This document shows, one piece after another, positions 1 through 11,549 of a stretch of 64,000 nucleotides of DNA (position 1 is the stretch's first letter; every line of letters starts with the position of its first letter). The notes under the pieces were generated by a model, which was not told where the DNA came from, searched no databases, and saw nothing but the letters and a program-made list of their open reading frames with translations. The stretch spans positions 9,119,001 to 9,183,000 of the forward strand of contig NC_088326.1 in NCBI RefSeq assembly GCF_910592395.1, given 5' to 3'. A program made the position numbers and the translations under genes. The stretch is from Lineus longissimus (lineage: Eukaryota > Nemertea > Pilidiophora > Heteronemertea > Lineidae).

Positions 1-760
1 TCAAATCACAAGTGGTGCCCCCTTTAATCATCCGTATAAGGAAAACATTCAAGACAGTGAGCACGAGGAGTGGTACGACAAAGAGAATAACTATATAGAG
101 GGCGACAGCGTATACTGTACCCAAAAATAAATCACCATCGAAAGTTTCTCGTTTTTTAAGGTATGGTCTATTTCTTCCTGTGCATGTGTCGAATTTGTAG
201 ATTGTCTCTAATTGCCAACATTTCGGAAGATTGTACAGAAGAGAGAAGAGACACACCGCAAGAAATGCGATCCTTGCTTTCTTGATAGTGCAACATGACG
301 CTGCTTGCAATGGCTTACAAACTGCTATGTAACGTTCCGCCGTGACGAGAATAATGGTGTAGACAGACAATGTTTTAATGAACCACTTAAAAGGCCAAAC
401 AAACGGATGCGCTATCATGTAGAACTCATAGTAAGACTCGAATACACCTGTACTTGCATATATCCTTAAAAACGAATCGTCTAAGGTCAAGGTCACCAAG
501 ACTAGATTGTCAACAACCGCCAATGTCTTCAGGAGATATGACGTAGATGATGGACGTAGTTCTCTCCGGAGGACCAGGTAGGCGAGCGTGTTCCCTATGA
601 GGCCCAGTAGAGTGACCACAAGCCATATTGGCACCACGAACAGAAATCTTGCCAATTCTGCATTCGTGTCGATGAACTTCGTACGATACAGACATCGTTG
701 AGGTTGTGAAGAATTTTCCGTGTTAAATACTACTTCGATAGGTATATTGGTTGAATTCAT
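1..760 (-). CDS. Rhodopsin-class peptide-type GPCR, partial (paralogue A)
   Basis: The minus-strand reading starts at ATG 758-760 and stays open for 253 codons to the window edge, so the C-terminal part (TM6, TM7, tail) is outside. In order it shows a short extracellular N-terminus (MNSTNIPIEVV), TM1 with GLIGNTLAYLVL, TM2 with LAVVDNLVLVT, TM3 ending in the DRY variant AERYIAVCKPLQA, TM4, an extracellular loop 2 with one Cys, and TM5. It is a close paralogue of the complete receptor at 17817: the TM1-TM4 stretch has long runs of identical bases, while the N-terminus and loop 2 (KFDTCTGRNRPYLKKRETF) differ. The family is known for peptide ligands (FMRFamide-receptor-like signature); the ligand here is not known. 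The usual TM3 disulphide Cys is not seen. It is transcribed away from the second receptor, head to head. The class is certain, the ligand type inferred. Confidence 0.93.
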   Translation of the reverse strand, partial: MNSTNIPIEVVFNTENSSQPQRCLYRTKFIDTNAELARFLFVVPIWLVVTLLGLIGNTLAYLVLRRELRPSSTSYLLKTLAVVDNLVLVTLTLDDSFLRIYASTGVFESYYEFYMIAHPFVWPFKWFIKTLSVYTIILVTAERYIAVCKPLQAASCCTIKKARIAFLAVCLFSLLYNLPKCWQLETIYKFDTCTGRNRPYLKKRETFDGDLFLGTVYAVALYIVILFVVPLLVLTVLNVFLIRMIKGGTTCDL

Positions 761-1062
761 TTCGGTGTTGATCTCCTATACAGTAATATTGCGGAAGACA
801 TGAGATGCTCATGAGCTTGCTGTTGAAGCACAGTGCCCTATAAGTGATCAGTACTGTATATAGGCGGCGAGTAGGTTGTACCACGTTCACCAAACGAGAC
901 TTGTCGAATACATAGGCATAAACCTTAAGAGAACTGTAGATGGTGTCGTTCCATTTAAGTATGTTTTGCGAGGAATGTACAGTAAAACCGCTCCTTTTTT
1001 GGTCAGTTCCCCTTTCCAATGCAAACAGTTGAAACCAATCCGACAACTTCCCAATCAACACG

Positions 1063-1144
1063 ATGGTCATGGATCATTTGAAACTACATGTAGAAGTATT
1101 CGACGAATGGTCATGGATCATTTGAAACTAGAAGTATTCGACGA
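1063..1144. repeat. Short tandem duplication
   Basis: Two adjacent copies starting ATGGTCATGGATCATTTGAA at 1063 and 1107. The second copy lacks six bases (CATGTA) present in the first. No coding role is seen. Confidence 0.7.
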
Positions 1145-1199
1145 ACTACAACCAAGCGGTTATTCAGTCTATCAAATTAAACAAAAACGCACCTAGAAT

Positions 1200-3137
1200 C
1201 CTAGTCGAATGTGCATGTTTCCTCATCAATTAAGCCAGTCACAAACTTTGAAATGCATAGTAAAACACGTTGATCGTATCAGGAACATTCAGTTTCCCGG
1301 GCCAATTTATTGTGTTATAGCGGGCTAATTGAACTTATCGCATAGCTTCCACGGCTGTTGTCCTCCAAGCATCGTGAGCGTCCACATGGTTTGATACCTG
1401 AAACAGTAATAGAAAACATGATCTATGTATGGAAGTTTTATTTGTTTCCGTACAAAAAAGCAACAATGCACGTTCTAATTCGACGTAATTCTTATTCCTA
1501 AGCACCTTGCAAAAGATTATTTTGGAGCCAGCATCTTGAGATTACATGAATGATTTCAGAAGAAACCCTGATTTTGGCATTTACCCTGGTGTACATGTAA
1601 TGCCTGGGCTCGTATAGGTTGTATGCATGAGTATGTCAAAAGGGGATTTACTTATTTTCATTTGGACATTGAATTTTTAACACGCACCATTATATCCCTT
1701 AGAACTGAATTACCAGTACAGTTTTTAACCCTTTTATCACTGTTTTGTCAACCTTAGGTTTACTGAAAAATAAACCTTCACACCCTCATAAGATTGCGTA
1801 ATTTATCCTGGATAAGAAATCAACGTGCAGACAGCATATAAGGATATATGAGGGATAAAAACTATAGTGGGAATTCAGTTCCAAGGGACACAGATGTATA
1901 ATAAAAATCCAAAGTCCAAATGAAAATAAATCCGCTTTCGACATACCTACCTATTCATGTATATACGGGGAAGGGTTTGGACATTATGTGTTGGGGAAAG
2001 TTTGGACAGTGTGCACTCTCTTACCTAAGCACCCGTAGCCTCCCTGGCTACACCCCTATGCACAAGAAATATCTTATCCGGGGTCTGACGCCAACCACGC
2101 CGAGTTGACGGGAGACTAGTACTATCATCCAGTAAAAACAGCGGAAATCTAATCTAAACGACCATATTTGCCCACCAACTAAATAATTTCATTGAATTTG
2201 AAACTTAATTGCATTGTTCAGGAATTTCAAGTCAATAGGTCCAAGGTTATTGTTTCTTTAACAGGTACAGGTACACCATTTTTTCCGTCAACGACGTGCA
2301 TACTAAAGATTTTGGTGATTCTGTTGCATGGTGTGGAGTGGAAGGGTGGTACTTTTAATTTCATGGAGCAAAATCTACTAAGTAAATAGCTATGATCTTT
2401 AAAAAAACTTTTAATTGCCCCAGAACCATTTCGGTAAAATGCATCACTACTTAATGTAATTATCAAGTGACATTGTGATGGATTCGTCGCAGGTAATTAA
2501 AGAGATCCAGTCGTGGCGCAAGTCTTTATTTAGACTAGCTGAACGTGGTAAAAATAACTAAATTGATGATTACTTCATTTCAATTCAATTCAATTCATAT
2601 GCAACTCATTGGCTACATAATCAACTACCTAAAACTTGAAACTGCTAACATTTATCTATGGAAGCTTACCCCGTCTCAGGTTTTAACCGGGCCTTTCAAC
2701 ACCCCCCATTTTATAAGCTTTTAGCTATAGGTTTCCTTTAACCCAATTAACAGAATATTTACGGAATAATAAACTACTGATATAAAAGGGGGCGGACTCA
2801 CTGGTAACTAAATTCGAAACGGTCACTCTATGTTAATTGAGTACCTAATAAGAAATCTCTTTTCTCACACTGCAGTAACACTCAAAATGGAAGTTTATAT
2901 GAACGTACGGTAAAACACCTCAATAATGAATATATCTGAAACAGGTGACACATTTTCATTCAACTGAGATTTGACTACTAATTGCTTCTCATCTTGAGAA
3001 AGGCAGCTATATTTAGAGAATATACGTTTTTAGCTATCTTATTGGCTGTCATGAGATAACATAGCTCAAAACAAATTATAAAACCGTCTTTTTTGAACTC
3101 ATTGGCCATGGAAAGCTAACGGTGGAGCAGTATAAGG
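1200..3137. other. Intergenic, no gene seen
   Basis: About 1.9 kb of AT-rich DNA upstream of receptor A. I see no ORF with protein-like content, no RNA gene and no clear transposon ends. It may hold the promoter of the minus-strand receptor, but no core element is convincing. Confidence 0.4.
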
Positions 3138-3165
3138 TAGAAGGGGGTAATTGTAACCCCTTGCA
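3133..3165. repeat. One terminus of the GGGGTAATTGTAGCCCC MITE family
   Basis: TAAGGTAGAAGGGGGTAATT followed by GTAACCCC matches the inverted terminus of the two full copies at 19561 and 54847. Only one end is present, so this is a solo terminus. Confidence 0.5.
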
Positions 3166-3293
3166 AAGTTTTTGATTCGTATTACGGTTACCATGGAATT
3201 ATTCAGCCAACCCAAGCATGGATATGAAAGAGGTGACTCTTGAGTGTCACATCATCAAATGTTTTGGATTATGCAACATGCAACATTTAACAG

Positions 3294-3823
3294 TATGACA
3301 CAAGCACTGAAATTGTTGCCGTATTATGCCACAATTGTAAAAGATGGACGCTGTTTGAATATAAAAGGGACTTAAATCCAATGAGGCCTGGTGATACGTT
3401 TACATACAAGTTCTGCATCAATTGTAATGCGGTTGCTTACAATGATGATGGTTTCCGGAGTCTTGAGATTAATATTGAAAATAAGACACGTTACTTTGAT
3501 TTTATCCTTAGAAGGCTTGGCCAGAGACGTCTGTTAGAAACAGCAGTAAATTATTCAAGAGATGTTGTTGAAGCTTCTTTGCAGGGCCACTTCTCAAGCC
3601 CAAGGAAATGGTTTTGTTATGCCAGATACGAAAAGACAATTCAATGGGCATTTAAAACTAGCGTCAGCTATCTCCCATCTAAATTGAGACGTGAAGGGTT
3701 ACTTGGGCATGCGCTGCTTTTTGAAATTCATTGTGGTGACTATGACTGGATTTTAGAGGCAGAATTCATTAATACAGCACTCGGTAAGCCTCAATTAACT
3801 GAAGACAATTTTACAGATCTGAG
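3294..3823 (+). CDS. Probable internal exon of an unknown gene, CxxC...CxxC protein
   Basis: The reading frame is open from a stop at 3288-3290 to 3827. It is bounded by an acceptor-like TTTAACAG ending at 3293 and a strong donor GAG|GTAGGT at 3823/3824, so the TAG at 3825 is probably intronic. The peptide opens YDTSTEIVAVLCHNCKRW and about 30 residues later has FCINCNA, a CxxC-x(n)-CxxC pair that suggests a treble-clef or zinc-ribbon site. The rest is a mixed helical/aromatic sequence (RYFDFILRRLGQRR, WFCYARYEKTIQWAF, LLFEIHCGDYDWILEAEF) typical of a folded protein. I do not recognise the family and have found no partner exon. If it is instead a single-exon gene, the start would be ATG 3381 (148 aa), with TATAAAAG at about 3360 too close to it to be a normal promoter. 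Confidence 0.4.
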
Positions 3824-3829
3824 GTAGGT

Positions 3830-5470
3830 TTACCATGCATATCTCAGATACCTACGTTAGGTAGGGAAGGGACATCGCCAAGGGACATCGATGCCTACCA
3901 ATAAAATGAAAGGCTGAATTGTGGTCAGGGTTGTTACTCCATGGTATCCTGGGAGAATTGTAATCATTGTTATTGATTATAAGTAATATCATTGACAACT
4001 CTGACTTTGAACTATAATCATATAAGTGTATTTTGTGTTGGATATAAAGGTACACAGTACATAGTAACATTATGAACCTAAAAGTCTGTATTGAGATGTG
4101 TAACGATCTAAAAGCGATAAGTTTTAAGGCCTTGCTATACAACTGAGGGAAACATTTTGATAACAACCAGTCGATATCATCAATAACAGATAAAGGTTCC
4201 CAACAATGCGAAAGCAATGCTACGATACCTAATCTAGTATTAACAAAAATTCATAAAGACTTCAGAAATTAAAAAAACTTAAGTTTTTTTCAAAAGGGTA
4301 GGTAAAAGTTTCCTGAACTCGGATACTAAATATTGGTTTGTTGCAAAGATATTACCAAGACGAACAAAGTGATACCTTATTCAGCTCTGAACGCCTAAGG
4401 ATAAAGGAGATACAGAGCATTTTGTCTAAGCGACATAATTGATTATTCAATTTCCCGTGCTATGGCGCATGGCGTGATGGTGGGCATTCTTTGTCTTGAA
4501 CATGTTGGAGAGAACCTCGTTAAAATACAATTTCCCTATTAGCCTAATAATCACTAGTTAAGCGAGTTAAACTATTTGAGGCATTTTTTTGTGACAAAAA
4601 TCAAGCAACACCCAGCCAATAGTAGTGATAGCCATTGAATAGAAGACGAATTATTTTTCTGAAGCCCCCATTTTCAAAATTTGAAAAGATGCTGTAGTAT
4701 TGGTTGCAAATTCTTCGTCTTTTTTTCCCTTGGTATCAAGTATGGATTTAATCCATACTTGCTAGTATTGAGTTTCACTTCACTACTATGATGGACGTAG
4801 AGGTGTAATAGTTTGTGATATAACTCCTCGGTCAGTTTCGATTGGATGATTACAAAACTTCTCCTGAGAGTCGAGATTCATACAGAGCCCGTCTAAACGG
4901 TCTTAGATATTTGGATTCTGCAGCGATTATATAAAGAGAAATTGCATTGTTTGTTGGTTCCATATATAAGGGCATGGTCATCATCATAAGGTAGATTGTC
5001 AAAAGTCAACAGGAGTTCTCATTAGCATACGGGGGCATTTCATGAGTCAACAGTGCGGAATTATACCTAAATAAAATCAAATTGTAAGACGCATATCAGT
5101 GTAGATTATTCTGGTACCTACTAATGCTATTTATGTCATGTTAATTTCTGTTTCTTTATTCACTTTTAACTGAGAGAAACAACCCTTCTGACCAGAAGAT
5201 GGCTGGCTTTGCATGTGACCATAAGATCCACCATCTTCACCATATGCAAATATTTCAACCAATGCGCAACTTTATACTAGCCTCTTTGCACACACCAAGA
5301 TAAGGGATTTACATGTATTTTGACTTTGGCGCGTTAAGCATACATGTATAGCCCATGGACTAATCTATCTTGCGAGAGATTGAGAACCTATTCTTAGTAC
5401 AGCAGGTATCCCCGGGGGCCTAACGGGGTGAAAACGTTTTGGTTGAGGGGATATTCCGAGGGACCCGATA
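3830..5470. other. Intergenic, no gene seen
   Basis: About 1.6 kb with scattered short frames of no protein character. No RNA gene, satellite or transposon end was recognised. Confidence 0.4.
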
Positions 5471-5476
5471 GGGGCA

Positions 5477-6090
5477 CTGTTTATGGGTGCTGTGTTAGCC
5501 AGAGCTGGCCCTTGATTATGAAGGAATTTTCAGCATTTTCAAATGAAGGTGATCATGGTCTGTCTATGTGCTCTCCCTGGCCCACAGCTTTCAATACATT
5601 GTTCTTGATGTATCTGAAGAGGCACTCTTGGCATGGCCTATTAAGGAGCTGCTCACGGTGCTGAATCTCTAGCTTGCCTGTCGACTAAGTGCCTTGCCCG
5701 AGACCTTGTGACGGGGAGCACACATTTAAAATTATAGTGGTGATATTGTGATTGGTTCGAGCCAATGGGCAGCCGACGTGGTATGTGAAGGCCTATCTGA
5801 GTTCTCCTTCTTTTTCTCCGTATAAAAAGGCGCCTATTGCTTACTTAGGAGCGAGGCATGTTGACATTGCCTCATCATCTCTGTCGGCCCAATTGTTATA
5901 CTTTTTTATGCACACAACAGCACAGCGTCCGAGTCTGTGTACAAGACGACATGAAATGATCAATCTTACATCTCGCCACAGCATTCCCCTTTGATATTGC
6001 GTTAGATTTGCATTGCAATTCAATCTTTCGGCCAATGAAGTTCAAGGTATCTGCCTGCGCCACGGGTATAATGCTAATTCCTACAATAGG
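5477..6090 (+). repeat. Dispersed repeat R1, copy 1 (with TATA box)
   Basis: Colinear with 37605-38160: both begin TGTTTATGGGTGCTGTGTTA and share GAGCTGCTCACGGTGCTGAA, TATAAAAAGGCGC, CATTGCCTCATCATCTCT and the tail CTGCCTGCGCCACGGGTA. Indels separate the copies. The TG start and internal TATA box could fit a solo LTR, but I see no matching CA end or target duplication. A short piece of the tail also recurs near 39040. Confidence 0.7.
5821..5828 (+). promoter_or_regulatory. TATA box conserved between R1 copies
   Basis: TATAAAAA followed by GGCGC is conserved in the R1 copy at 37910-37917, with conserved flanks (CTCCG before, a GAGGCATTG-type block after). Conservation across otherwise diverged copies suggests a real core promoter of the repeat. 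No downstream gene is evident. Confidence 0.35.
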
Positions 6091-6099
6091 AATCTCCAA

Positions 6100-6830
6100 G
6101 AGATAATTGGCTCCTTTAAAGTAAGTTATATTTATAAATAGCAGTCAGACATATTTTCGCTTTGGATCAAGTTTGTCTCTTGACGAATGTAGTGCAACAT
6201 CAAACTCATGTCAGATTCGTATAAACTGATGGACATCCTAATCGGGATACATGCATTTCCTCATCAGTCTGACGACGTCGACAATTCGAATTGCTTACCT
6301 TGTTTCGAATTGCTTACCTTGTTGATGAAAAAGTCCGCAGATCGCTCCTATTTCACAATCATGTCCTTTCGTTCTCCCTTGATTATCACTCTGTAAATCA
6401 TGTTCTTTCCCTGGGCTTAGCAGGAAATTGATTGCAAACTTTGATTTTAATCAGGATCCGTAACACAAACTTGCTTCCTAATGTTCGATATCCACAGCTG
6501 ACAGTTGTTTAAATAACTGAACTATTGACAAAAATGTTCATATGTCAAAACACGATGCTCGGTATTTACTTCCCCCTATTTCATCTAGTGACTGTCAATA
6601 CAAATGTCGGAATTAAGATATATGTTAGGTCTGGATTTATCCTCCTTATACGCTGCGGATTTTCCGTAACAAATAACAACCAGTGGGAAATACTTCCGCC
6701 ACTTTGCTGCTCATGACGTAAATGCTCAGAGTATCCACTGGGGAATATATCGCCATATACCAGAGGTTGACTTTGGCCGATGTCACGCAAAGTCACTTGA
6801 TACTGTTTCAATGTTGCTACTAATTATTTG
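6100..6830. other. Intergenic between R1 and the 44-bp satellite
   Basis: I see no supported gene. A 12-bp tandem repeat (GAATTGCTTACC, twice) is near 6290-6317. Confidence 0.35.
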
Positions 6831-6837
6831 AACATTG

Positions 6838-9800
6838 TTAGCTGCTAATGTATAAAATGTCACGATCTTTCAGTTGCATTGTGCTGATGGTGTCTCAAAA
6901 TATCAGAATCAGTTAGCGGCATTTGATAGTTAGTAATTTACAAAATGACAAAGTCAGTCAGCAATATTCACGGTTTCTTTTTTACTGAATAACATAGTCA
7001 GTTACAAGCATTGATGGTAGCTAATTTATAACATGTAAGAATCATGCAGTCAGCAACTTATGGTAGCTAATTCATAACATGTTAGAATCCTTCAGTGGAT
7101 ATTGATGGTAGCTAATCCATAGCATATCGAAATCTGTCAGTGGCATTGATGGTAGCTAATTCATAACATGATATAATTAGTTATAATTAGTTACATTGTT
7201 GGTAGTTGATTTATAAAATGTCAGAAATAGTCAGCATCATTGATGGAAGCTAATTCATGAAATGTGAGAATAAGTTATGAACAGTTGCTTTGATGATAGC
7301 TAATTCATAGCATGTCAGAATCAGTCAGTGGCATTGATGGAAGCTAATTTATAAAATGTCAGAATCAGTCAGTGGCATTGATGGTAGCTAAGTTATGAAA
7401 TGTCAGAATCAATCAGTGGCATTGATGGTAGCTAAGTTATAAAATGTCAGAATTAATCAGTGTCATTGATGGAAGCTAAGTTATGAAATGTCAGAATCAA
7501 CCAGTGGCATTGATGGAAGCTAAGTTATGAAATGTCAGAATCAGTCGGTGTCATTGATGGAAGCTAAGTTATAAAATGTCAGAATCAGTCGGTGTCATTG
7601 ATGGTAGCTAATTTATAAAATGTCAGAATCAGTCAGTGGCATTGATGGAAGCTAAGTTATGAAATGTCAGAATCAGTCGGTGTCATTGATGGTAGCTAAT
7701 TTATAAAATGTCAGAATCAGTCAGTGTCATTGATGGAAGCTAATTTATAAAATGTCAGAATCAGTCGGTGTCATTGATGGAAGCTAATTTATAAAATGTC
7801 AGAATTAATCAGTGGCATTGATGGTAGCTAAGTTATAAAATGTCAGAATCAATCAGTGGCATTGATGGTAGCTAATTTATAAAATGTCAGAATTAATCAG
7901 TGGCATTGATGGAAGCTAAGTTATAAAATGTCAGAATCAATCAGTGGCATTGATGGTAGCTAAGTTATAAAATGTCAGAATCAGTCGGTGTCATTGATGG
8001 TAGCTAAGTTATGAAATGTCAGAATCAGTCAGTGGCATTGATGGAAGCTAAGTTATGAAATGTCAGAATCAGTCGGTGTCATTGATGGTAGCTAATTTAT
8101 AAAATGTCAGAATTAATCAGTGGCATTGATGGTAGCTAAGTTATAAAATGTCAGAATCAATCAGTGGCATTGATGGTAGCTAATTTATAAAATGTCAGAA
8201 TCAATCAGTGGCATTGATGGAAGCTAAGTTATAAAATGTCAGAATCAATCAGTGGCATTGATGGTAGCTAAGTTATGAAATGTCAGAATCAGTCGGTGTC
8301 ATTGATGGAAGCTAATTTATAAAATGTCAGAATTAATCAGTGGTATTGATGGAAGCTAAGTTATAAAATGTCAGAATCAGTCAGTGTCATTGATGGAAGC
8401 TAAGTTATAAAATGTCAGAATCAATCAGTGGCATTGATGGAAGCTAATTTATAAAATGTCAGAATTAATCAGTGGCATTGATGGAAGCTAATTTATAAAA
8501 TGTCAGAATCAGTCGGTGTCATTGATGGTAGCTAAGTTATGAAATGTCAGAATCAGTCGGTGTCATTGATGGTAGCTAATTTATAAAATGTCAGAATCAA
8601 TCAGTGGCATTGATGGAAGCTAAGTTATAAAATGTCAGAATCAATCAGTGGCATTGATGGTAGCTAAGTTATGAAATGTCAGAATCAGTCGGTGTCATTG
8701 ATGGAAGCTAATTTATAAAATGTCAGAATTAATCAGTGGTATTGATGGAAGCTAAGTTATAAAATGTCAGAATCAGTCAGTGTCATTGATGGAAGCTAAG
8801 TTATAAAATGTCAGAATCAATCAGTGGCATTGATGGAAGCTAATTTATAAAATGTCAGAATTAATCAGTGGCATTGATGGAAGCTAATTTATAAAATGTC
8901 AGAATCAGTCAGTGGCATTGATGGTAGCTAAGTTATAAAATGTCAGAATCAATCAGTGGCATTGATGGAAGCTAAGTTATAAAATGTCAGAATCAGTCAG
9001 TGTCATTGATGGAAGCTAAGTTATGAAATGTCAGAATTAATCAGTGGCATTGATGGAAGCTAATTTATAAAATGTCAGAATCAGTCAGTGGCATTGATGG
9101 AAGCTAATTTATAAAATGTCAGAATCAATCAGTGGCATTGATGGAAGCTAAGTTATAAAATGTCAGAATCAGTCAGTGGCATTGATGGAAGCTAATTTAT
9201 AAAATGTCAGAATCAATCAGTGGCATTGATGGAAGCTAAGTTATAAAATGTCAGAATCAATCAGTGGCATTGATGGAAGCTAAGTTATAAAATGTCAGAA
9301 TCAGTCGGTGGCATTGATGGAAGCTAATTTATAAAATGTCAGAATCAATCAGTGGCATTGATGGAAGCTAAGTTATAAAATGTCAGAATCAATCAGTGGC
9401 ATTGATGGAAGCTAATTTATAAAATGTCAGAATCAATCAGTGGCATTGATGGAAGCTAATTTATAAAATGTCAGAATTAATCAGTGGCATTGATGGAAGC
9501 TAAGTTATAAAATGTCAGAATTAATCAGTGGCATTGATGGAAGCTAAGTTATAAAATGTCAGAATTAATCAGTGGCATTGATGGAAGCTAAGTTATAAAA
9601 TGTCAGAATCAGTCGGTGGCATTGATGGAAGCTAATTTATAAAATGTCAGAATCAATCAGTGGCATTGATGGAAGCTAATTTATAAAATGTCAGAATTAA
9701 TCAGTGGCATTGATGGAAGCTAAGTTATAAAATGTCAGAATTAATCAGTGGCATTGATGGAAGCTAAGTTATAAAATGTCAGAATCAGTCAGTGGCATTG

Positions 9801-10110
9801 ATGGAAGCTAATTTATAAAATGTCAGAATCAATCAGTGGCATTGATGGAAGCTAAGTTATAAAATGTCAGAATTAATCAGTGTCATTGATGGAAGCTAAG
9901 TTATGAAATGTCAGAATTAATCAGTGGCATTGATGGAAGCTAAGTTATAAAATGTCAGAATCAGTCAGTGGCATTGATGGTAGCTAATTTACAAAAAATA
10001 TAAAATTAGTCAGCGACATTATTTTTGCTAATAGATTTACAGAATAACAGAATCAGTTAGATCAGCAACACTGATGGTAGCTATTACAAAATGACTGGAT
10101 CAGTCAGCGG
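6838..10110. repeat. 44-bp minisatellite array, about 70 copies
   Basis: A 44-bp unit, written as AATTTATAAAATGTCAGAAT then CAGTCAGTGGCATTGATGGA then AGCT, repeats head to tail. About 60 near-identical units lie from roughly 7304 to 9989, with degenerate units on both sides (6838-7303 and 9990-10110), the usual pattern of array edges. Variable positions are few and recurrent: AATTTAT or AAGTTAT, ATAAAATG or ATGAAATG, GAATCAGTC, GAATCAATC or GAATTAATC, GTGGC or GTGTC, GGAAGC or GGTAGC. Since 44 is not a multiple of three and each unit has stops (TAA, TGA), it is non-coding. Confidence 0.97.
8170..8903. repeat. 396-bp higher-order duplication within the satellite
   Basis: The order of unit variants from about 8170 to 8507 is repeated from about 8566 to 8903, an offset of 396 bp or exactly nine units. 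The rare variant AATCAGTGGTATTGATGG occurs at 8335 and again at 8731, also 396 apart. This shows recent block duplication inside the array. Confidence 0.85.
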
Positions 10111-10577
10111 CATGGACTGCTACACACCGAATTTGTTTGGGCTTTCTGCGTCACCTGGGTTTTTTTCGGCCCATTTGTTCGGGCCTATTTTTAGACCAAC
10201 ATATGTGTTTGCTGGCCAAAATAAAGCCTTTTATGGGCATGTGTGTGGTTGTCTATTAATGGCAGCTATTACACATTTGTAGTATAACGACTGATCCGTC
10301 TTCAGATCAGGGCAGGTTTTTTCGAGCCGCTCGATGTCTATCACAAAAGCAGAAAGAAACACTAATAACAATATGTTGTTGACACTGCCATGTAAACGAA
10401 AAGAAAGGTAGACTTTAACGTGTACAATTTAATGTAATTCACGATGTGTTACTTCTTCAGCAGGTGTGATCCAGAAACGCCAAAGTGACCTGGAGCTGAA
10501 ATTCCCATGTATGTGATGAGTGTAAATCAGGAAAATCTGGAAATATTGTTTCAGTTTCTGTCGCTGATGTCCTTATG

Positions 10578-11140
10578 AGTAATGATCACCCTGGAGAATG
10601 AGTTCTCCAAATTGCCGAGCATCTTTTGATGCCTTCCCTAGATAAAGCGTCTTGAGGCCTGGGAGAATGGCTGCTTCACAAGGAAAACATCCAAAATGTG
10701 CGCTCGTTGGTAATTTTAATTTTAATTTTTAATTTTTAAATTTTTATTAAAACAAACTGTGTCCATCTGGTAACATAACAAATATGTCATCATATGTACT
10801 AAATTTCGAGGTAAATTAACCAGCAGGTTACTTGTGGTGCACGCACAAAATCAAGCCATGCAAAATTCACAATTTTTTCGCTTTCCATATACATGTATGT
10901 TCCATAGGACAAACCAGCAGTGCATTTGTCTGTATATTTGATGCAAATTATGCTTGAAGAACCTTATTACCAGATAAACACAACAATACTTCGCTAAAAG
11001 ATCAACACAGTTTTTCTAACTTTTTTGAATAAAATTTCCTCTCCCAGGAAAGGCAAGCTCGATCGGCAAACTGGAAGGCATGATGATAAGATGCTCGGCA
11101 TAGTGTTTGGGAATTGATTCTCCAGGGTGATTATCATTGT
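10578..11140. repeat. Inverted repeat, about 0.56 kb
   Basis: The left arm has ATCACCCTGGAGAATGAGTT and GCCGAGCATCTTTTGATGCC. The right arm, read on the minus strand, has ATCACCCTGGAGAATCAATT and GCCGAGCATCTTATCATCAT. Arms are about 65 bp with a 430 bp spacer. It may be a non-autonomous TIR element; no target duplication was identified. Confidence 0.6.
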
Positions 11141-11240
11141 TTGAGAAACGCACGAGTAGTGTTACTCTCTTGCTAGGAAGGAAGGGATGTCACTGATCTT
11201 AAAACGTTGATCATACCCTTGCGACTAGAGCCTGCGGAAA
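11128..11240. repeat. Dispersed repeat R6, copy 1
   Basis: Aligns in order with 41205-41295 (TTTGAGAAACGCACGAGTAG against TTTGAGAAAGGAATGAGTGT, then ACGTTGATCATACCC against ACGTTGATCTTGCCC). It is moderately diverged and has no coding capacity. Confidence 0.45.
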
Positions 11241-11299
11241 AACAAGAAAAAAAATCTCCTTACGACAGAATAGCTTTGATATCAAATAAACGTTGCTGT

Positions 11300-11545
11300 C
11301 CCTGACCCTCTATAAATGTCTTCCAACGACCTGTCAGAGATCAGCCAATTATTTTAAAGCCCAGATCCAATGATAGCTGAGAATGTCTGTCTAGAAAGAA
11401 ATACTCTGACATACACTTACCACGTTACATGACAAAAAATACACATTTTTCGCAGTTGTTCCTTCTCAATAATGACATACCATTCGACATACTTAAGTGT
11501 TCTTGACATGTCGCCGAGATCAGCGATATATTTCATCAAGCAGGA
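11300..11545. repeat. Dispersed repeat R3, copy 1
   Basis: Colinear with 44390-44610: shared blocks include CCAACGACC, GGATCAGCCAATT-type text, GATCCAATGATA, AGAAAGAAATA, CTCAATAATGACAT and TGACATGTCGCCGAGAT. I see no ORF or transposon hallmark. Confidence 0.65.
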
Positions 11546-11549
11546 TTTG

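Noticed and set aside
6838-10110. CRISPR array
   Set aside because: Units are continuous 44-bp tandem repeats with no unique spacers, in animal DNA.
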